Assembly: GCA_046329555.1 (NCBI GenBank) | Contig: JAXLUK010000004.1 | Location: 186,001 to 250,000, forward strand | Reading direction: 5' to 3' | Source: UBA1941 sp046329555 | GTDB lineage: Bacteria; Bacteroidota; Bacteroidia; Chitinophagales; LD1 | Length of the DNA stretch: 64,000 nt | Part shown: in pieces, positions 17,949-27,107 of the stretch | Position numbering within the stretch: position 1 is the stretch's first letter | Layout: every line of letters starts with the position of its first letter | Translations under genes and position numbers: made by a program | The notes under the pieces: model-generated | What the model saw: the letters and a program-made list of their open reading frames with translations, nothing else | What the model was told of the DNA's origin: nothing | Databases searched by the model: none

Positions 17949-18728
17949 TTACTTTCCTGAAAAATTCGCTTTCCGTTTTTCTATAAAGGCCGCCATTCCT
18001 TCTTTCTGATCTTCAGATGCAAACGTAAGGTAGAAGTTTTTACGCTCAAATTGCAATCCTTCATCCAGCGTTGTTTCAAATGCCTTATTAACGGCCTCTT
18101 TCGCCAGCTTCACCGCAATAGGCGATTTTGCAGCCACCGCCTGAGCCAGTTTGATGGCTTCCTGCAATAATATCTCGGTTGGCACTACACGATTAACTAG
18201 GCCCCTTGAAAGCGCTTCTTCTGCCGAAATAAATTTTCCGGTCAGCACCATTTCCATGGCCAGCACCTTACCCACGGCACGCGTCAGCCTTTGCGTGCCA
18301 CCGGCACCAGGCATCGTTCCAATATTGATTTCTGGCTGGCCGAATTGCGCAGTTTCCGAAGCGATCAACATATCGCAGGTCATCGCTAATTCGCAACCGC
18401 CACCTAAGGCAAAACCCGATACGGCTGCTATGATTGGTTTCTTTGTTTTCTTGATTTGATCCCAAGTGCTGAACTGGTCAATATTCAGCATCGAAACAGC
18501 CGTTGCGTCGGCCATTTGTTTAATATCAGCGCCTGCTGCAAAAACGCGCTCACCTCCTGTTAGCACAACCGCTCTTATCGCATCGTTCTCATCACAATGT
18601 TGCAGCGCTTCCTTCACTTCCAACATGAGCTGACGGTTCAAAGCATTTAACTCTTTCGGACGGTTGAGCGTGATCATGGCGACATGCGGCGCCACTTCTT
18701 CCTGAAAAATAATATACTGGAATTGCAT
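17949..18728 (-). CDS. Enoyl-CoA hydratase (crotonase family)
   Basis: A 259-residue hydratase that adds water to trans-2-enoyl-CoA in beta-oxidation. The oxyanion hole is formed by FAAGADIKQM and FALGGGCELAM; the catalytic glutamates lie in GGGCELAM and FGQPEINIGTMPGAGG. The C-terminal KEGMAAFIEKRKANF is the classical crotonase ending, close to the mitochondrial short-chain enzyme as I remember it. The ATG at 18728 is chosen: the longer frame to 18917 runs through the PAP2 gene and the promoter. A -7 box TATATTCG lies 5 nt before this ATG. Confidence 0.93.
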   Translation of the reverse strand: MQFQYIIFQEEVAPHVAMITLNRPKELNALNRQLMLEVKEALQHCDENDAIRAVVLTGGERVFAAGADIKQMADATAVSMLNIDQFSTWDQIKKTKKPIIAAVSGFALGGGCELAMTCDMLIASETAQFGQPEINIGTMPGAGGTQRLTRAVGKVLAMEMVLTGKFISAEEALSRGLVNRVVPTEILLQEAIKLAQAVAAKSPIAVKLAKEAVNKAFETTLDEGLQFERKNFYLTFASEDQKEGMAAFIEKRKANFSGK

Positions 18729-18733
18729 GTGAG

Positions 18734-18741
18734 CGAATATA
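18734..18741 (-). promoter_or_regulatory. -7 box TATATTCG of the hydratase-gpsA unit
   Basis: TATATTCG on the minus strand, 5 nt before the chosen start codon, which supports that start and predicts a leaderless mRNA. Confidence 0.4.
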
Positions 18742-18751
18742 CAAGAATGCC

Positions 18752-19294
18752 CTAAAGGTTGTAGGCCATTCGTTTTCGAGCCATCGCGAACACCACAAGA
18801 GCAACCCATGCGCCCCATAAAGCACCGCAGATCACATCCGCAGGATAATGCAATCCAACATAAACTTGGCTGAAACCCACCAGTAGCGCCCAACCAATAA
18901 TGACCCCGGAAAACCACAGGCGCCTGAAAAATAAGGATAACAAAACCGCCAGCGCCATGTGATTGGCAGCGTGGTTACTGGTGAAACTAAAGCTGTTGCT
19001 GCAATGCGCTACTAACAATCGGACCTCGCCTACCGCGCAGGGGCGTAGCCGGTGGAAATACCATTTCATCAGATTAGATCCCTGATCGCTAAAAAAGATG
19101 CATACCGCTACGGAAAATACTATTGTACGAAAATGATCTGGATATTTTCGTTTAATCCATATCGCACCTAGAATATAGCAGGGTACCCAAGTCAGTTTAT
19201 TCCGAAGTAATGGACAAATCGTATCAAAAACCGGATTGGTCCAGTGCTGGTTAATAAATTGAAAAAGCGTATGGTCAATAGCCGTTAGGTTCAT
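18752..19294 (-). CDS. PAP2-family membrane phosphatase
   Basis: A 180-residue polytopic membrane protein of the PAP2 superfamily (lipid or undecaprenyl-pyrophosphate phosphatase-like). Motif 1 is KWYFHRLRP (fits Kx6RP). Motif 2 is FTSNHAAN in place of PSGH, keeping the His. Motif 3 is SQVYVGLHYPAD, keeping the nucleophilic His and Asp but with Gln where the family usually has Arg. About five membrane segments are seen. It overlaps the methyltransferase gene by 4 nt and is followed after 23 nt by the hydratase. The substrate is unknown. Confidence 0.85.
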   Translation of the reverse strand: MNLTAIDHTLFQFINQHWTNPVFDTICPLLRNKLTWVPCYILGAIWIKRKYPDHFRTIVFSVAVCIFFSDQGSNLMKWYFHRLRPCAVGEVRLLVAHCSNSFSFTSNHAANHMALAVLLSLFFRRLWFSGVIIGWALLVGFSQVYVGLHYPADVICGALWGAWVALVVFAMARKRMAYNL

Positions 19295-20019
19295 GCTATT
19301 TTTTGAGCGATGATAATCTGCCGCGGACTTTCAGCCCTTTGAAACGGTGACAATTGGTAATCACCAAAATGATGCATCGAAGCTAATCCGGCAACCTGAA
19401 ACATGTGATTTAGTTCAGTGGGCGTAATGAGGCGCACCCTTTCTTCAAATTCAAAATGCTGACCACCATCCAGAAACGATATATTTTTGATGATCTGGCC
19501 ATTGCTAATCTCCTTGGAAATATGATATTGTATGTTTCCGCGATCAATAATTTCTTTTGGCTTCATGGTTTTGATAACCCATTCCGGATTGAGATAATCC
19601 ATCACAAAAATCCCCTTGTTATCCAGATTGCCTACCATGGCATGTAGCGCCTCCTGGTTCCCCGTTCCTTCAAAATAACCAAAGCTGCTAAACAAGTTTA
19701 CCACCAACTGAAAATGGTTTTGGCGATAAGTTTTTCTCATGTCCCATACCTCAAAATGGAGATTTTCATGCTCCATCTTTTTAGCCTCTTGTATGGAACA
19801 GGCGGATAAATCAATGCCCCAGGTGGGATAACCTAAGGCAGCCATTTGAGTAGCATGGCGCCCTTTACCGCAGCCAATATCTAACACCTTGCTAGCCAGA
19901 GGCAGTTGCAGGTATCGCAGTAACCTATCTACAAATTCCGCTGCTTCCAACAAGTTTCGGTTGGCATATAATTGGTGGTAGTATGCCGTATCAAACCAAT
20001 TTTCAAACCAGTCGGCCAT
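19291..20019 (-). CDS. Class I SAM-dependent methyltransferase
   Basis: A 242-residue methyltransferase. The SAM-binding motif I is VLDIGCGKGRHA (about residues 44-55), motif II acid follows in TWGIDLSACS, and VVNLFSSFGYF corresponds to motif IV/post-IV. The N-terminal YYHQLYANRNLLEAAEFVDR is frequent in a group of uncharacterised Bacteroidota methyltransferases. Small-molecule substrate likely but unknown. It is first in a unit with the PAP2 gene (ATGA overlap) and diverges from glmM. Confidence 0.87.
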   Translation of the reverse strand: MADWFENWFDTAYYHQLYANRNLLEAAEFVDRLLRYLQLPLASKVLDIGCGKGRHATQMAALGYPTWGIDLSACSIQEAKKMEHENLHFEVWDMRKTYRQNHFQLVVNLFSSFGYFEGTGNQEALHAMVGNLDNKGIFVMDYLNPEWVIKTMKPKEIIDRGNIQYHISKEISNGQIIKNISFLDGGQHFEFEERVRLITPTELNHMFQVAGLASMHHFGDYQLSPFQRAESPRQIIIAQKIA

Positions 20020-20026
20020 AATTTCT

Positions 20027-20034
20027 TAACTTCG
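20027..20034 (+). promoter_or_regulatory. -7 box TAACTTCG of glmM
   Basis: Predicted transcription start about 20041, 18 nt before the GTG start at 20059. It supports the GTG because the upstream ATG at 19972 would lie outside the mRNA. Confidence 0.45.
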
Positions 20035-20058
20035 CGGCCCAATTTTAATCTTTTTCAC

Positions 20059-21453
20059 GTGTCTCTAATAAAATCAATTTCCGGTATCCGCGGCACCATT
20101 GGCGGATTTCCAGGTGCCAACCTCACTCCAGAGGACATCATGAAATTTACTGCGTCGTTCGGCCATTGGATTATCAATACTACTAATGTTAGAAAAGTGG
20201 TGATTGGCCGCGATGCCAGGGTGAGTGGCCCCATGGTAAGTCAAATCGTTTCCGGCACCTTGCAATCAATCGGTATTGATGTGATTGATTTGGGTTTGTC
20301 TACAACACCAACGGTAGAAATGGCAGTTTATGACGAGAAAGCCGGCGGCGGCATTATCATTACAGCCAGTCACAATCCCAAACAATGGAATGCGTTGAAG
20401 TTACTGAATGCGCAGGGTGAGTTCATTTCTGCCAAGGCTGGTGAAGAAGTATTGCGTATTGCAGAAGAACGCAGTATAGAATATGAGGATATCAATTCCA
20501 TTGGCACTTATGAGTTCAAGGATGGTGCCATAGAAGCGCATATCGAAAAAATCCTAAAACTAAAGTTGGTTGATGTTGCTGCTATCAAGGAAAAGAATTT
20601 CAAAATTGCTATTGACTGTGTAAATAGCTCAGGCGGTATTGCGCTGCCTAAGTTATTGCGTGCCTTAGGCGTAACTGATATCCACGAATTGTACTGTGAG
20701 CCAACAGGATTGTTTCCTCATAATCCAGAGCCGTTGCCGGAGCATTTGGGCGATCTTTCCAATACAGTTAAGAAGTACAACTGCGATTTAGGTATTTCGG
20801 TAGATCCGGATGTAGACCGGCTGGCGTTGGTTTGTGAAAATGGCGAAATGTTTGGCGAGGAATATACCCTGGTTGCTGTAGCAGATTATATATTAAGTAA
20901 GAAGAAAGGCAATACCGTTTCCAATTTATCATCAACACGCGCACTGCGCGATATTACCGAGCGCGCCGGTTGTGAATATTTTGCCTCTGCCGTTGGCGAA
21001 GTGAATGTGGTGGAGAAGATGAAGGAAGAAAAAGCCGTTATTGGAGGTGAAGGAAACGGCGGTATTATCTACCCTGAATTACACTACGGCCGCGACGCCA
21101 TGGTTGGCATTGCGCTTTTCCTTACCCATTTGGCCAAATCAGGAAAACGTACTTCTGTTTTGCGGAGCACTTATCCCAATTACCACATTTGCAAGAAGAA
21201 AATTGATCTGGATACTTCTGCCAATATTGACCGCATCTTTCAATCTGTAGAAAAGAAGTACGGACAGCAATATGATGTGAATACGGAAGACGGCGTTAAG
21301 GTTCAATTCGAAACCGATTGGGTTCACTTAAGAAGAAGCAACACCGAGCCCATTATTCGCATCTATGCTGAATCAACTTCTGAAACAACTGCTGAGAGCA
21401 TAGCCAATCAGATTATGAAGGATGTTCAATATTTCACCAATACACCTTCCTAA
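20059..21453 (+). CDS. glmM: Phosphoglucosamine mutase (GTG start)
   Basis: A 464-residue phosphohexomutase converting glucosamine 6-phosphate to glucosamine 1-phosphate for UDP-GlcNAc, hence peptidoglycan and lipid A. The phosphoserine loop is TASHNPKQWNALK, the metal loop DPDVDRLALV, the sugar loop GEGNGG and the phosphate loop RRSNTEPIIR. I chose GTG 20059 because homologues start with a residue-for-residue equivalent (x-SLIKSISGIRGTIGG) and the preceding 29 residues lie over the divergent promoter. A phosphomannomutase role is the alternative, since related enzymes share all motifs. Confidence 0.9.
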   Translation: MSLIKSISGIRGTIGGFPGANLTPEDIMKFTASFGHWIINTTNVRKVVIGRDARVSGPMVSQIVSGTLQSIGIDVIDLGLSTTPTVEMAVYDEKAGGGIIITASHNPKQWNALKLLNAQGEFISAKAGEEVLRIAEERSIEYEDINSIGTYEFKDGAIEAHIEKILKLKLVDVAAIKEKNFKIAIDCVNSSGGIALPKLLRALGVTDIHELYCEPTGLFPHNPEPLPEHLGDLSNTVKKYNCDLGISVDPDVDRLALVCENGEMFGEEYTLVAVADYILSKKKGNTVSNLSSTRALRDITERAGCEYFASAVGEVNVVEKMKEEKAVIGGEGNGGIIYPELHYGRDAMVGIALFLTHLAKSGKRTSVLRSTYPNYHICKKKIDLDTSANIDRIFQSVEKKYGQQYDVNTEDGVKVQFETDWVHLRRSNTEPIIRIYAESTSETTAESIANQIMKDVQYFTNTPS

Positions 21454-21495
21454 TTTCAATCAATCAAAATCAACTACTTTTATAAAAACAACACC

Positions 21496-23214
21496 ATGAA
21501 AAAAATCATTACCTTTATTTTAGCTATCAATGTACTTTGCGTAAAGGCGCAAACTATCTTGTTTGTTGATGGTTTTGAATCTTACACAGCCTTCAGCAAC
21601 TCCGGTTTGATTAGTGCCGGTTATACCGTTAAGCCTACCGGATTTCAAGTGTATAATTCAGCTCACGCATACAATAGCAACCGAGCCATTACGACACAAA
21701 TTTTTAGTTCCCGCCAGAACGACACCATTTTCTCGCCTGCTGCACCTACCATCCATACCAATTCCAGGCTTTCTTTCTATTTCCGGGTTTGTAACACGGG
21801 TGGTACGTATCCCTTAGTGTATAACTTGAGTGCATCTGAAAAAATCGACATTCTCGCTTCATACGGAGGATTTACTACCGTATTAGCTACTATCACATCA
21901 GCCAATCAAAACACTGGCAATGCTTTCCGATTTTTTAGTATGCCCGTAGGTGCCTACGCTACCTTAACCGGCGCAAAATTAGGCTTCGCGCCACATGGCG
22001 TTTCCACTTCAGATTTCTTTTTTGATGTAGATTCATTATTGCTGATTGATACCGTGGCGGGAACAACGCCATTGTCTGTTTCAGGAGTGAAGACCAATGT
22101 AAGTTGCAATGGTGGTAATAATGGCGCTATCAATATTACGGCAACGGGTGGCACCAGTTCTTATACATATAACTGGGGAAATGGTGTTACCACTGAAGAC
22201 CGAAGCAATCTAACTGCAGGCACCTATAATGTAACAGTAAGCGATGGCTCAACTACGGCAACCGCATCATTTACGATTACACAACCAACTGCCTTAACTT
22301 CAAGCACCTCTTCTACGCCTTCCACGGGAAGTAATGGCACAGCTACAGTTACGGCCGGTGGCGGTACCACACCGTATACTTACTTATGGACAACCACTCC
22401 GGCTAAAACTACGGCCTCAATTAACGGCCTGGCTCCCGGCAAATACTATGTTCAAGTACGTGACTCCAATGGTTGCTTAAAGTACGATTCTGTTGTGGTA
22501 GCTAATAACAGTACCGCTTTGTCTGTAGCTGGAGTTAAAACGGATGTATCCTGCTCTGGTGGTTCTAATGGAGGAATTAACATAACCGCCTCTGGTGGAA
22601 CAGGCAACTATACTTACAACTGGGGAGGAGGCGTTACAACAGAAGATCGGTCTGGTCTTGCTTTCGGAACATATACCGTAACGGTATCTGACGGCAGCGC
22701 AACAGCAACCGCCAGTTTTAGCATTACACAACCTAGCCCGCTGGGGTCAAGCACCAGTAGCACACCATCATCAGGTAACAATGGTACGGCTACCGTAGTT
22801 CCCACAGGAGGCACTACGCCTTATCAATTCACCTGGTCAACTACTCCTGCACAAACCACTGCAACAGCAACTGGTTTAGCCCCAGGTAAATACTTTGTTC
22901 AAGTGGCTGATAGCAATGGTTGCCTCAAATACGATTCGGCCGTGGTAGCGCTGCAAACCGGTATCAACGCGGTGGTTGAATCAAACATCATTATCTACCC
23001 AAATCCTGCACAACAAATGTTGTTCATTAACGGTCATACCGGCTTATGTAATTACAGCATTGTAGATATGTTGGGCCGTGTTTGGCACAATAATGTATCA
23101 GTTAATCTGCCTGCGTCAGTTAGCGTAGAAGAACTTCCACAAGGTAGTTACCTGCTCATGATTCGCAACAGTGATCAGACAATACGCCTACCTTTCATCA
23201 AAGAACTCAGGTAG
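21496..23214 (+). CDS. Secreted SprB-repeat protein with T9SS type A sorting domain
   Basis: A 572-residue exported protein. Signal peptide MKKIITFILAINVLCVKAQ; residues about 20-190 form a beta-rich domain of unknown function (FVDGFESYTAF onwards); two long tandem units follow, each with a SprB repeat (VSCNGGNNGAINI..GGT..YTYNW) and a degenerate second repeat; the C-terminus is a type A sorting domain (IIIYPNPAQQMLFI to LPQGSYLLMI). T9SS removes this tail and anchors or releases the protein at the surface. A run rich in Ser/Thr (TSSTSSTPSTGSNG) is repeated in both units. It begins 42 nt after glmM and ends 8 nt before pbpC. Confidence 0.88.
   Translation: MKKIITFILAINVLCVKAQTILFVDGFESYTAFSNSGLISAGYTVKPTGFQVYNSAHAYNSNRAITTQIFSSRQNDTIFSPAAPTIHTNSRLSFYFRVCNTGGTYPLVYNLSASEKIDILASYGGFTTVLATITSANQNTGNAFRFFSMPVGAYATLTGAKLGFAPHGVSTSDFFFDVDSLLLIDTVAGTTPLSVSGVKTNVSCNGGNNGAINITATGGTSSYTYNWGNGVTTEDRSNLTAGTYNVTVSDGSTTATASFTITQPTALTSSTSSTPSTGSNGTATVTAGGGTTPYTYLWTTTPAKTTASINGLAPGKYYVQVRDSNGCLKYDSVVVANNSTALSVAGVKTDVSCSGGSNGGINITASGGTGNYTYNWGGGVTTEDRSGLAFGTYTVTVSDGSATATASFSITQPSPLGSSTSSTPSSGNNGTATVVPTGGTTPYQFTWSTTPAQTTATATGLAPGKYFVQVADSNGCLKYDSAVVALQTGINAVVESNIIIYPNPAQQMLFINGHTGLCNYSIVDMLGRVWHNNVSVNLPASVSVEELPQGSYLLMIRNSDQTIRLPFIKELR
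22072..22965 (+). repeat. Tandem duplication of 447 nt inside the SprB-repeat gene
   Basis: Two consecutive 149-residue units (22072-22518 and 22519-22965) share the same order of elements, from LSVxGVKTxVSC to SNGCLKYDS, with long identical stretches such as TTEDRS and SNGCLKYDS. Confidence 0.85.
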
Positions 23215-23222
23215 ATTATACA

Positions 23223-25541
23223 ATGGCTATTCACTGGTCAAAGAAAAGGCGCATCGCACTTCGTGTTGCGCTTTTTTTTATGGGTATTTCAGCCGTCTCA
23301 CTGGCCTTAAACTTCGTTTTCCCACTGCCCGACCAGATACCTTTCAGCCAGGTCATTACCGACCGCAACGGAAAACTACTTCATGCCTTTATGGCCGCTG
23401 ATGGCCAATGGCGCATGAAAACCGAACTGAGAGAAATTTCACCCGTTCTGAAAACAACCGTGCTGTTTAAGGAAGACCGCTTTTTCTATTATCATCCCGG
23501 TGTGAATCCACTGGCCATTGGCAGAGCATTGATTAGAAATATTGTATTCCGAAGAAGAACTAGTGGGGCTTCTACTATCACCATGCAAGTGGCGCGGATG
23601 TTAGAACCTAAACGGCGAACCTACGGGAATAAACTGATTGAAATTTTCCGTGCCTTGCAATTAGAGTGGAAGTACAGCAAGGACGAAATTCTTCAACTTT
23701 ACTTATCACTGGTTCCTTACGGCGGAAATATTCAGGGCGTTAAATCTGCGGCGGTTTTACTTTTTCAAAAATCACCTGATCAACTTAGCCTGGCCGAAGT
23801 AACAGCGCTGAGCATCATCCCCAACCGGCCGTCTTCACTGCGCTTGGGAAGAAATAACGCCTATCTCTTTCAGGAAAGAAACCGGTGGCTGAAACGTTTT
23901 TTAAAAAGTGGTTTGTTTGATGAAAGAACCATTGCGCTGGCTAGCGACGAGCCAATCACGGCTGTTCGCCATAATGCCCCACAACTAGCCCCACACTTAT
24001 CGCGCAGACTAAGCAAAAGTGCGCAAGGCAATATCGCCACTACTCTTGATCTTAACACCCAACAACAAGTTGAAAAATTAGTTGCTGATTACATGCCTCC
24101 GTTGCGCTTCCATGATATCTATAATGCTGCGGTGGTGGTCATCAACAACCACACTCATGAAGTTGTGGCCTATGTGGGCTCTGCCGATTTTAATGATCAA
24201 ACTAATAGCGGTCAGGTAGACGGTGTTCAGGCAATACGTCAACCCGGCAGCACCTTGAAGCCCTTGCTATACGGGCTTTGTATGGATGCTGGCTTGCTAA
24301 CACCTAAAACCATGTTGCATGATGTTCCCATTAACATCAAAGGCTACATTCCTGAAAATTTTGATGAAACATTTCATGGATATGTAAGCATGGAATACGC
24401 CTTATGCAATTCACTAAATATTCCAGCGGTGAAGGCATTAAACGATTTGGGAAAAGAACACTTGATTGAACCGCTGGTTCACTGCGGATTTCAGCAAGTG
24501 AGAAAGGATGCCCATAAGCTGGGACTTTCGATGATTCTAGGTGGTTGCGGCGTAACATTGGAAGAGTTAACCGGGTTGTTTTCAGCTTTCGCCAATGAAG
24601 GGCAATACCAACCGCCTCGCGTTATACGCGAAGAAAGAGCAGACTCGGCTTCTTACCGCCTGATTTCGCCTTCAGCCAATTTCATGATTACTGAAATACT
24701 TTCGCGCCTGGCTCGCCCTGATTTGCCCGTAAACTGGGAAGCCAGCGCCCATACGCCACGCATTGCCTGGAAGACGGGAACTTCTTATGGAAGAAAAGAT
24801 GCCTGGAGCATTGGCTTCAACAGGGATTTTACGGTTGGTGTTTGGCTGGGCAATTTCAACGGCCATGGCGCTGCTGATTTAAGTGGCGCTACTTCAGCAA
24901 CGCCCTTACTCTTCAAAATTTTCAACGCCATCGATTATAATGCCGAGAATGAATGGTTCCACATGCCCAAGGCCTGCAATATGCGGTTAGTTTGTAGCGA
25001 AACAGGGCTATTGCCCAATTCTTTCTGTAAAAACACCGTAATGGATTATTTCATTCCGATGATTTCCTCGAACAAGGTTTGTGACAATAATCAGGAGGTA
25101 GCAGTATCAGCAGATGAATCCATTTCATATTGTAACGAATGTAGACCGCAAAGCGGCTATAAAAAGAAATGGTATGAAATTGTTGCTCCGGAAATGCAAA
25201 CCTATTTCGCCAGCCGCCGAATTCCGTATGCCACATTGCCGCCGCATAATCCCAATTGCGAAAGAGTTTTTGTGAAGGGGGCACCGGCAATAACCTTTCC
25301 GGTTTCTGGCCTGGAATATTATGTTGATGTGAATGACCCGCAACCATTATCATTGCGATGCGAAACCACCGGCGAGGTGCAGTGGGTGTACTGGTACATT
25401 AACGATCAGTTTTACAGAAAAGCACATCCATCTGATAAAGTATTCTTTCAACCTCAAGAAGGGAAAGTTAAGTTGTCGTGTACCGACGACAAAGGGCGAA
25501 ATACCAATGGATGGATTTTGGTGAAGTACGTGAAAATCTAG
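23223..25541 (+). CDS. pbpC: Penicillin-binding protein 1C
   Basis: A 772-residue bifunctional peptidoglycan synthase. One transmembrane segment (residues about 10-30) is followed by the GT51 glycosyltransferase with Glu84 (KEDRFFYYHPG) and SGASTITMQVARML, then the transpeptidase with SxxK at Ser343-Lys346 (GSTLK), the SLN motif (CNSLNIPAV) and KTGTS at 517. The C-terminal 100 residues form the BiPBP_C beta domain (FPVSGLEYYVD, QWVYWYINDQ), which defines the 1C class. It acts on the periplasmic face. The 8-nt gap to the T9SS gene suggests co-transcription, and its stop overlaps the NDH-2 stop by 4 nt. Confidence 0.95.
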   Translation: MAIHWSKKRRIALRVALFFMGISAVSLALNFVFPLPDQIPFSQVITDRNGKLLHAFMAADGQWRMKTELREISPVLKTTVLFKEDRFFYYHPGVNPLAIGRALIRNIVFRRRTSGASTITMQVARMLEPKRRTYGNKLIEIFRALQLEWKYSKDEILQLYLSLVPYGGNIQGVKSAAVLLFQKSPDQLSLAEVTALSIIPNRPSSLRLGRNNAYLFQERNRWLKRFLKSGLFDERTIALASDEPITAVRHNAPQLAPHLSRRLSKSAQGNIATTLDLNTQQQVEKLVADYMPPLRFHDIYNAAVVVINNHTHEVVAYVGSADFNDQTNSGQVDGVQAIRQPGSTLKPLLYGLCMDAGLLTPKTMLHDVPINIKGYIPENFDETFHGYVSMEYALCNSLNIPAVKALNDLGKEHLIEPLVHCGFQQVRKDAHKLGLSMILGGCGVTLEELTGLFSAFANEGQYQPPRVIREERADSASYRLISPSANFMITEILSRLARPDLPVNWEASAHTPRIAWKTGTSYGRKDAWSIGFNRDFTVGVWLGNFNGHGAADLSGATSATPLLFKIFNAIDYNAENEWFHMPKACNMRLVCSETGLLPNSFCKNTVMDYFIPMISSNKVCDNNQEVAVSADESISYCNECRPQSGYKKKWYEIVAPEMQTYFASRRIPYATLPPHNPNCERVFVKGAPAITFPVSGLEYYVDVNDPQPLSLRCETTGEVQWVYWYINDQFYRKAHPSDKVFFQPQEGKVKLSCTDDKGRNTNGWILVKYVKI

Positions 25542-26827
25542 GCTACCGGTTTTCGGTAGAAAGGACGAATGATTAAGCGAATGTTGCGATCGTAGCTGAG
25601 ATAATTCCAAATCCAGTTAATGAAAACCACTAACCGGTTTCTAAATCCAACAATAGCCATCAAATGCACAAATAGCCAGGCCACCCATCCGAAGAAGCCC
25701 GCAAAGTGTATTTTCCCGGATTCCACAACCGCCCGGTTGCGACCTACCGTAGCCATAGAACCTTTATCCTTATATTGAAACGGTATCAACTGTTGCTTGT
25801 TAAACAAACGAATAAAATTACGCGCCAGCAAGGTACCTTGTTGAATGGCCACCTGGGCAACTTGCGGATGACCACGCGGTAAATCCTCCTGGATAACACA
25901 AGATATATCGCCAATGGCAAAAATTGCTTCTTGCCCTGCTACACGATTGAATTCATCTGTTTTCAACCGCATATTGGGAAGCACTACATTTGGTGTCAAA
26001 CCCTCAGGAAGCGCGCCTTTAACTCCTGCCGCCCAAATCAGATTGGCAGTTTCAAACGGTTTTCCAGAAGCCGTTTCAGCAAAGTGCCCGTCGTAACGGG
26101 TAACGCGCGTCTGCAACCAGATTTCCGCTCCTAATTCATGCAAATATCGCGTTGCCTTATTTTGATTTTCTTTGGAAAACGATTGTAGTATCTCCGAACC
26201 CGATTCTACCAACATCACCCGCATTTTCCGAAAATCAAGTTCTGGATAATCGTTGGGCAATACATGGCGCTTTAACTCACACAAGGCGCCTGCTAATTCC
26301 ACCCCTGTGGGTCCTCCCCCTACAATTACAAAATTCATCAGGGCATCCCGCTTTTGCTGATCCGTGGTTAAAAGTGCCTGTTCAAAATTCTGTAAGATTA
26401 AAGAGCGCAAGTTTAGCGCTTCCACCACAGTCTTCATGGGCATCGACAACGATTCTAGCCCTTCAATACCAAAAAAATTAGTAGTTGTACCTGTTGCCAA
26501 AACCAGGTAATCATAAGTTAACTCACCAATGGAGGTCATTAGTAGTTTACGCTCAGTATCTACTTGTTGCACTTCACCCCACCGGAAATGAAGGTTCCGC
26601 TGGCCTTTGAATATCTTTCGAATCGGGTACGCAATAGAATCAGCTTCTAAACCTGCCGTTGCTACCTGATAGAGTAACGGTTGAAAGCTGTGATAATTGT
26701 TCTTGTCGAAAAGAACAACCTGACAAGATTGGTTGTTCAGGCCTTTCGCCAGCGCAATTCCGGCGAAGCCGCAACCAACAATAACGATACGGGGAAAAGG
26801 TGATTGCGGTAAATTAATGTTCGCCAT
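25538..26827 (-). CDS. Type II NADH dehydrogenase-like FAD oxidoreductase
   Basis: A 429-residue two-dinucleotide-domain flavoprotein. FAD site: IVIVGCGFAGIALAKGL (residues about 13-29) and the later AIFAIGDIS; NADH site: VIVGGGPTGVELAGAL. The C-terminal hydrophobic stretch (GWVAWLFVHLMAIVGFRNRL) is the membrane-binding helix region of NDH-2, which passes electrons from NADH to quinone without proton pumping. It is the last gene of the ammonia-lyase operon, starting 1 nt after the ACP stop; that setting is unusual and could mean a dedicated role. A plain respiratory NDH-2 is the simpler reading. Confidence 0.85.
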   Translation of the reverse strand: MANINLPQSPFPRIVIVGCGFAGIALAKGLNNQSCQVVLFDKNNYHSFQPLLYQVATAGLEADSIAYPIRKIFKGQRNLHFRWGEVQQVDTERKLLMTSIGELTYDYLVLATGTTTNFFGIEGLESLSMPMKTVVEALNLRSLILQNFEQALLTTDQQKRDALMNFVIVGGGPTGVELAGALCELKRHVLPNDYPELDFRKMRVMLVESGSEILQSFSKENQNKATRYLHELGAEIWLQTRVTRYDGHFAETASGKPFETANLIWAAGVKGALPEGLTPNVVLPNMRLKTDEFNRVAGQEAIFAIGDISCVIQEDLPRGHPQVAQVAIQQGTLLARNFIRLFNKQQLIPFQYKDKGSMATVGRNRAVVESGKIHFAGFFGWVAWLFVHLMAIVGFRNRLVVFINWIWNYLSYDRNIRLIIRPFYRKPVA

Positions 26828-26828
26828 A

Positions 26829-27080
26829 CTAGGCCGCTACACCAACTTTAGACACAACATAATTATAGAAATCACTAAACGTGCGCAACTGTTGAAAATC
26901 CTCCTGCTTGACTTTAAATCCAAAATTACCTTCAATCAAAACCACCAAATCAACATAATCCAGACTATCCAATCCTAATGTTTCCTTTAAAGATCCTTCA
27001 GGTGTAATTTCTGTCCGGTCAACTTCGAATTCTTCTGAAATGAAAGTGTTAATGCGCTCTATAATCTCTTCTCTGTTCAT
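26829..27080 (-). CDS. Acyl carrier protein
   Basis: An 83-residue acidic carrier protein. The phosphopantetheine site is Ser39 in GLDSLDYVDL; helix I (EEIIERINTFISEEFEV) and the fourth-helix region are in place. It differs from a housekeeping AcpP by the LEGNFGFKV-like segment (VLIEGNFGFKVKQED), and it is embedded between a ketosynthase and the NDH-2 gene, so it most likely serves the local pathway. Cytoplasmic. Confidence 0.93.
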   Translation of the reverse strand: MNREEIIERINTFISEEFEVDRTEITPEGSLKETLGLDSLDYVDLVVLIEGNFGFKVKQEDFQQLRTFSDFYNYVVSKVGVAA

Positions 27081-27107
27081 AGCCTCTGTGGTTTATCTGG
27101 AAGGGTA

